Part shown: positions 60,320 to 64,000 of the stretch, piece after piece
Layout of the letters: every line of letters starts with the position of its first letter
How positions within the stretch are numbered: position 1 is the stretch's first letter
Source: Tubulanus polymorphus
Lineage: Eukaryota > Nemertea > Palaeonemertea > Tubulaniformes > Tubulanidae
Reading direction: 5' to 3'
Length of the DNA: 64,000 bases
Assembly (NCBI RefSeq): GCF_964204645.1
Contig: NC_134026.1
Location: 6,882,001-6,946,000, forward strand
Notes under the pieces: model-generated
Told to the model about the DNA's origin: nothing
Database searches by the model: none
Seen by the model: only the letters and a program-made list of their open reading frames with translations
Position numbers and translations under genes: made by a program

Positions 60320-62800
60320 GATTTCAAGTCTGACTCACTTAATACAACTTAAACTGGAATTTACTGTGGACTGGTGACTTCATTCGATTTTACCTGACAT
60401 TATAGAAACAGAAGGAACATCTATGATTAATCAGCTTGATGAATATAGAATAATGAATAATTTGTTGAGCCGACTTTTTGTTGGATGGACTACCAGGAGC
60501 TTATCAAAGTCCGATTTAGATCTTGTTCATAATCCTCAAAACTGGTGGCCATGCACTTCGGTGCAATCATTTGATCGTTCTACATATGGGTCTCCTCCCA
60601 TAGAATACTTAACAAACGCATGAAGATATATTAACATTTAACCAATTGATAAAATCAGAACTTATCATAAATCTGAGTAAAAGGAAAAATGCTAGAAATT
60701 ATTTATTTGTCGAACGGTAAGATGTGCTCCAGCCATACTGTATCGCGAATTTTCAGTCAATCGGTCTTCCCATGACTCGGGTGTTAATTTTGCCGGGCCC
60801 AGGTCGAGTCCGAGGTTAGGCTGCGACGTTTGATGAAGGAATTATTATAGAATTCATCTTAAGACACGCATAATTTATTTCTCAATTGAATAGATCCGCG
60901 CAAATGTTGAGGATATCAGACTCTCAATCGCTGCCCGGGTATCGCACCGAGTCATAGAGAGGTCTATAAAATCGGATTAGCGCCCGCCCCCGGGTGTCAA
61001 AACAGTCTCGGAGTTCAAACACAATCACACAATCGCTCGATCACATCGATTGTGACAAATCTGGAAAAATGAAAGTTTCATGACATCGTCCTGTCTAATA
61101 TCAGAACAGCTTATCTTCTAAATAACAGCTTCGGGATTTTATAAACAATATTCGAAAGAACTTCAGCAAACAGATTGATTATATTTACAAAGGCAAAATG
61201 AATAGATGATTAAACCTTAAGAATTCGGCAGTATCTCGACGCGGCAGACAACTAATATGTTTACCGATGGGATTGTGAAACAGTGTAGGATTGCCCGGTC
61301 CTTTAATAATGACGGTATATTAGTCGAGATAAAGCACTGTTTATAGCCAGTCGAGTCGGACCGATTATGTTGTAAACGCAGCTAACGAGGAGGTTATCAC
61401 GCTGAATATCGCCACCCGTAGAATAATGAGCTGAAAGATTGTCCCGTTATGACATTCTTAGAGGTTTTTATGACAATGTGATTAGGGCAATCGGTGAAAT
61501 TGACACAGGAAGTGGACGGATTTTACGCAGACTGTAAACCTATAATTCATTACATATTACACTTCTTTAGGAAGTAACGTAAATCCGTAATAAAGAAACG
61601 ACTTTTCCGATTTCCTGCGCTGATTATTGGGTGTAATAAAATTCGTTATTGTATGTGAAATAACAATTCTTCGAGCGGCTTTGTCACAATTTTGTTGCAT
61701 TGGTTTATATTGCCGTTCATAAAAAAGACTGACTGCCGAAAACACGCGAAATAGGATTATTTTCATCTAATTGAATATAAAACTTTCAAGTTTTCCGGTA
61801 GTTGAGATCTGTTTATGCTTTGCCAACTGTCAATATATTTCGAAACGTCTGTTAAACGGATCTAAAACATAAGATGAACCAGAAATCCAAGAATCTGTTT
61901 TTATTTAGAAAACACATCTATTCTCCAAACATTATATGGTACTAGGATCGTAACAATGTATATGACCGGACCGAGTTCGTTCTACCTTGGATGATTACTC
62001 CAAGGTTCTACAGTTCGGCTTCTTCAGTTTCCAGTTCCACAGTTCATATGGTCCCAATTCAACTGGCTCTTACAAAATCTATTCGATTTACATAAACCGA
62101 TGCTCGAAATTCTAAGTTAGTTATAACAGATATAAATGGTTATAACCGAGTGTAGTGGGTTTAATCCTATTTTTGCTATTAACTAAAAAGATAAAATGTT
62201 AAGAGAGAGTCCAAACATTTGACTTAATTACTTTATTGACAAATTTCGACATCTGATTTTATATGGGCTAAATCTTACTATTACCTACATTTCTTGTTCA
62301 GTCTGTTCACTCCTAGCCGAGATATAATATCTTTCTGGCTTTATCTCTGAACTAATATAGAGTTGAGTCTCTATGTATCAAGATAAAGAAACGATTTAGT
62401 CATTAGAACTGATTGGTTTGTGGGTAATTTAAAATAGCCTACAGAATATGTTACTAATCTAAATGTGAGATAAACTAAAAGTTCTTCACACCTGATAGAA
62501 TGTAATATAGCAATTCACCTGTTCCGCATCAGGCAGTAAATTACTTTGTAAAACTGATAAAACCTACAAAGTTAAACTGTCAAATTGGTGCGTGTTGAGA
62601 TAACGAGTGAGTGTTAGAGCGCGCACGATCTGTAATGAGTTCCATAGTTAAACTAGTAGAATCTGTCTTCGCCTTCTTAATGAACGCTTCTACGAAGATA
62701 AAGACTTCAGCAGAACGGGCTGTAGATTATTCAACTAAAGAGCAAGCACACTTACAAGTGTATATATAGGTCCAGCACTAATGGCTTTGTGTCTTAAATT
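60320..62800. other. Intergenic, no gene seen
   Basis: Unique-looking sequence. Contains a short GTTCCACAGTTC tract at about 62,015-62,055 (dispersed minisatellite family) and a hairpin ACCTTGGA with 8-bp arms at 61,984-62,006. Confidence 0.4.
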
Positions 62801-62842
62801 TAGAATGTCTAGGCCTAGGGTCGAGATCCTGGTTTATTTTTT

Positions 62843-63105
62843 TGGATTCGAACCTACGTCATGTTCAACAGGAAGTAACCTAGTGGTGGGTTTGAGTTAT
62901 CGATTCGAATCCACGTCACGTTCAACAGGAAGTAACCTAGTGGTGGGTTTGAGTTCTTGTATATAGAATAATTTACGATGAAAAATGTAAAGCATGAAAA
63001 ACTAATTTCTATGGAAACTATCCTGAAAAGTTATTGGGATTCGAACCCACGTTTCGTCATGCAGGAAGTAGTAAACATAGTAGTAGGTTCGAGTCCCAGT
63101 AGAAT
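62843..63105. repeat. Duplicated about 58-bp unit with GATTCGAACC text
   Basis: Two near-identical units (62,843-62,900 and 62,901-62,958) sharing CAACAGGAAGTAACCTAGTG and GTGGGTTTGAGTT. A third diverged unit at 63,038-63,105 has B-box-like text in both directions (GGGATTCGAACCC and GGTTCGAGTCCC). Possibly built from a tRNA-derived repeat. Confidence 0.75.
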
Positions 63106-63109
63106 ATGC

Positions 63110-64000
63110 AAATTATTACTGTATTCAGATATCTTACACCACAAATAGATACTGTTAGAATGACTCAATCAGAGACTCTGATACTGAGGAGACTAAGGAG
63201 TCCTCTGACTCAATACTGGCAGAGATGACTGAGGGAGTCATCGAAGCAGAAGGGACCGGCATTTTCCCTGAACCGATGATGACGAAGATCATTTCGTATT
63301 AAATGATGCGTTTACATTTTAAACGCTAGAAAAACAGCACCCGTGTGTTTACTGGTGCAAAACTACAAAACTGGTTCACTACTGGTACAGGACGGTGCAA
63401 TTAAACTACTGAATACTGGTGCGCGAACTGGTGCAGCAGTACCGTATGATTGTGAGATAGCTACTTGTTTTAGGTTGACGAGCATTTTTCATATCAAAAA
63501 GTGACTAATAATCGCTTAAGTTTCATCTTCATAGAGACCTCTTCTAAATATGTCGTACTCAGTATTCATTTTTTCCCCGATTGTATTGTTCGGAGAGAGT
63601 GTTTTAGAGGCAAAATCTCGAAACGTTAGAAAATAAATCGAGGATTTCTATTTCATCCACAAATAGCGGAAAAACATCAGTCTACAATCTATACTGCCAT
63701 CTCTGTCACATTTCAAGGCCTGAAACACGTCTGTCCGCTAGGTGGCGCTAAACTAGTTGTTGTCCATTTGTGATTTTGATGACGCTGCATGAAGCCGAAC
63801 AAAGGGGTTATCGCGCACAGCGATTCAACGCAGTTATTGCTAATTTAAGGCTTCCTGCATTCGATGGCAATCTTTGCGAGATAGACCGGCAAAACGTCGC
63901 GATGATTGGTGGTTGCGCTCATAAAATACATTAACTTTCATTACTACGAAAACTTCCTTTCGCTGTCAACTCGAAAATTACATAGCAGCGAGGGTAGATC
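63110..64000. other. Intergenic right edge
   Basis: No gene recognised. ACTGGTGCA-like phrases repeat irregularly at about 63,350-63,440. The CTCF-like site at 63,735 is described separately. Confidence 0.4.
63735..63749 (+). promoter_or_regulatory. CTCF-like motif
   Basis: CCGCTAGGTGGCGCT matches CCASYAGRKGGCRSY at 14 of 15 positions by eye. It lies beyond the GPCR, on the far side of NK1 from the cluster at 41.7-42.2 kb. Confidence 0.4.

Overview
This is an animal nuclear-genome window, AT-rich and mostly non-coding. It has intron-split homeobox genes, tRNA-derived SINEs, a decayed LINE and many micro- and minisatellites. The homeodomains are bilaterian Hmx (NK5) and NK1. Together with the single-exon peptide-type GPCR and the repeat style, they suggest a marine lophotrochozoan, plausibly a mollusc; the phylum is an inference.

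Layout. 0-0.65 kb: two inverted tRNA-derived SINEs. 2.7-6.1 kb: a complete two-exon Hmx gene on the minus strand, with a promoter-like upstream region to about 6.5 kb. 6.5-47.3 kb: about 41 kb without a convincing gene. It holds hammerhead-bearing short repeats, several tandem-repeat families, a foldback MITE, a 864-bp perfect GGCAGA array, GGGAGA and CTG/CAG arrays, a degenerate LINE reverse transcriptase with a nested insertion, and a small cluster of CTCF-like motifs. 47.3-53.7 kb: a complete two-exon NK1 (slouch/Nkx1) gene on the plus strand. 59.4-60.3 kb: an intronless rhodopsin-class GPCR. The rest is intergenic sequence with further repeats.

Hmx and NK1 are head to head and their 5' ends face the shared 41-kb gap. 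Both have one phase-1 intron upstream of the homeobox. The linkage matches vertebrates (HMX2/HMX3 with NKX1-2, HMX1 with NKX1-1), so this is probably an ancient NK-class neighbourhood whose long gap may hold regulatory sequence.

The most interesting structure outside the genes is a set of short repeats carrying the hammerhead-ribozyme signature CTGANGA - T - stem - GAAACGTC. One copy (35,601-35,660, minus) folds on paper into a complete type I hammerhead with a two-part stem I. Four loci of this family (about 6.7, 7.0, 35.6 and 48.6 kb) each consist of one monomer of roughly 137-158 bp followed by the start of a second. A second family includes a 148-bp element inserted in the LINE with a 13-bp target-site duplication; its core carries a paired C3-to-U / G8-to-A exchange. 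These look like animal small retrozymes or Penelope-associated hammerhead variants. All structures were read by eye, not computed.
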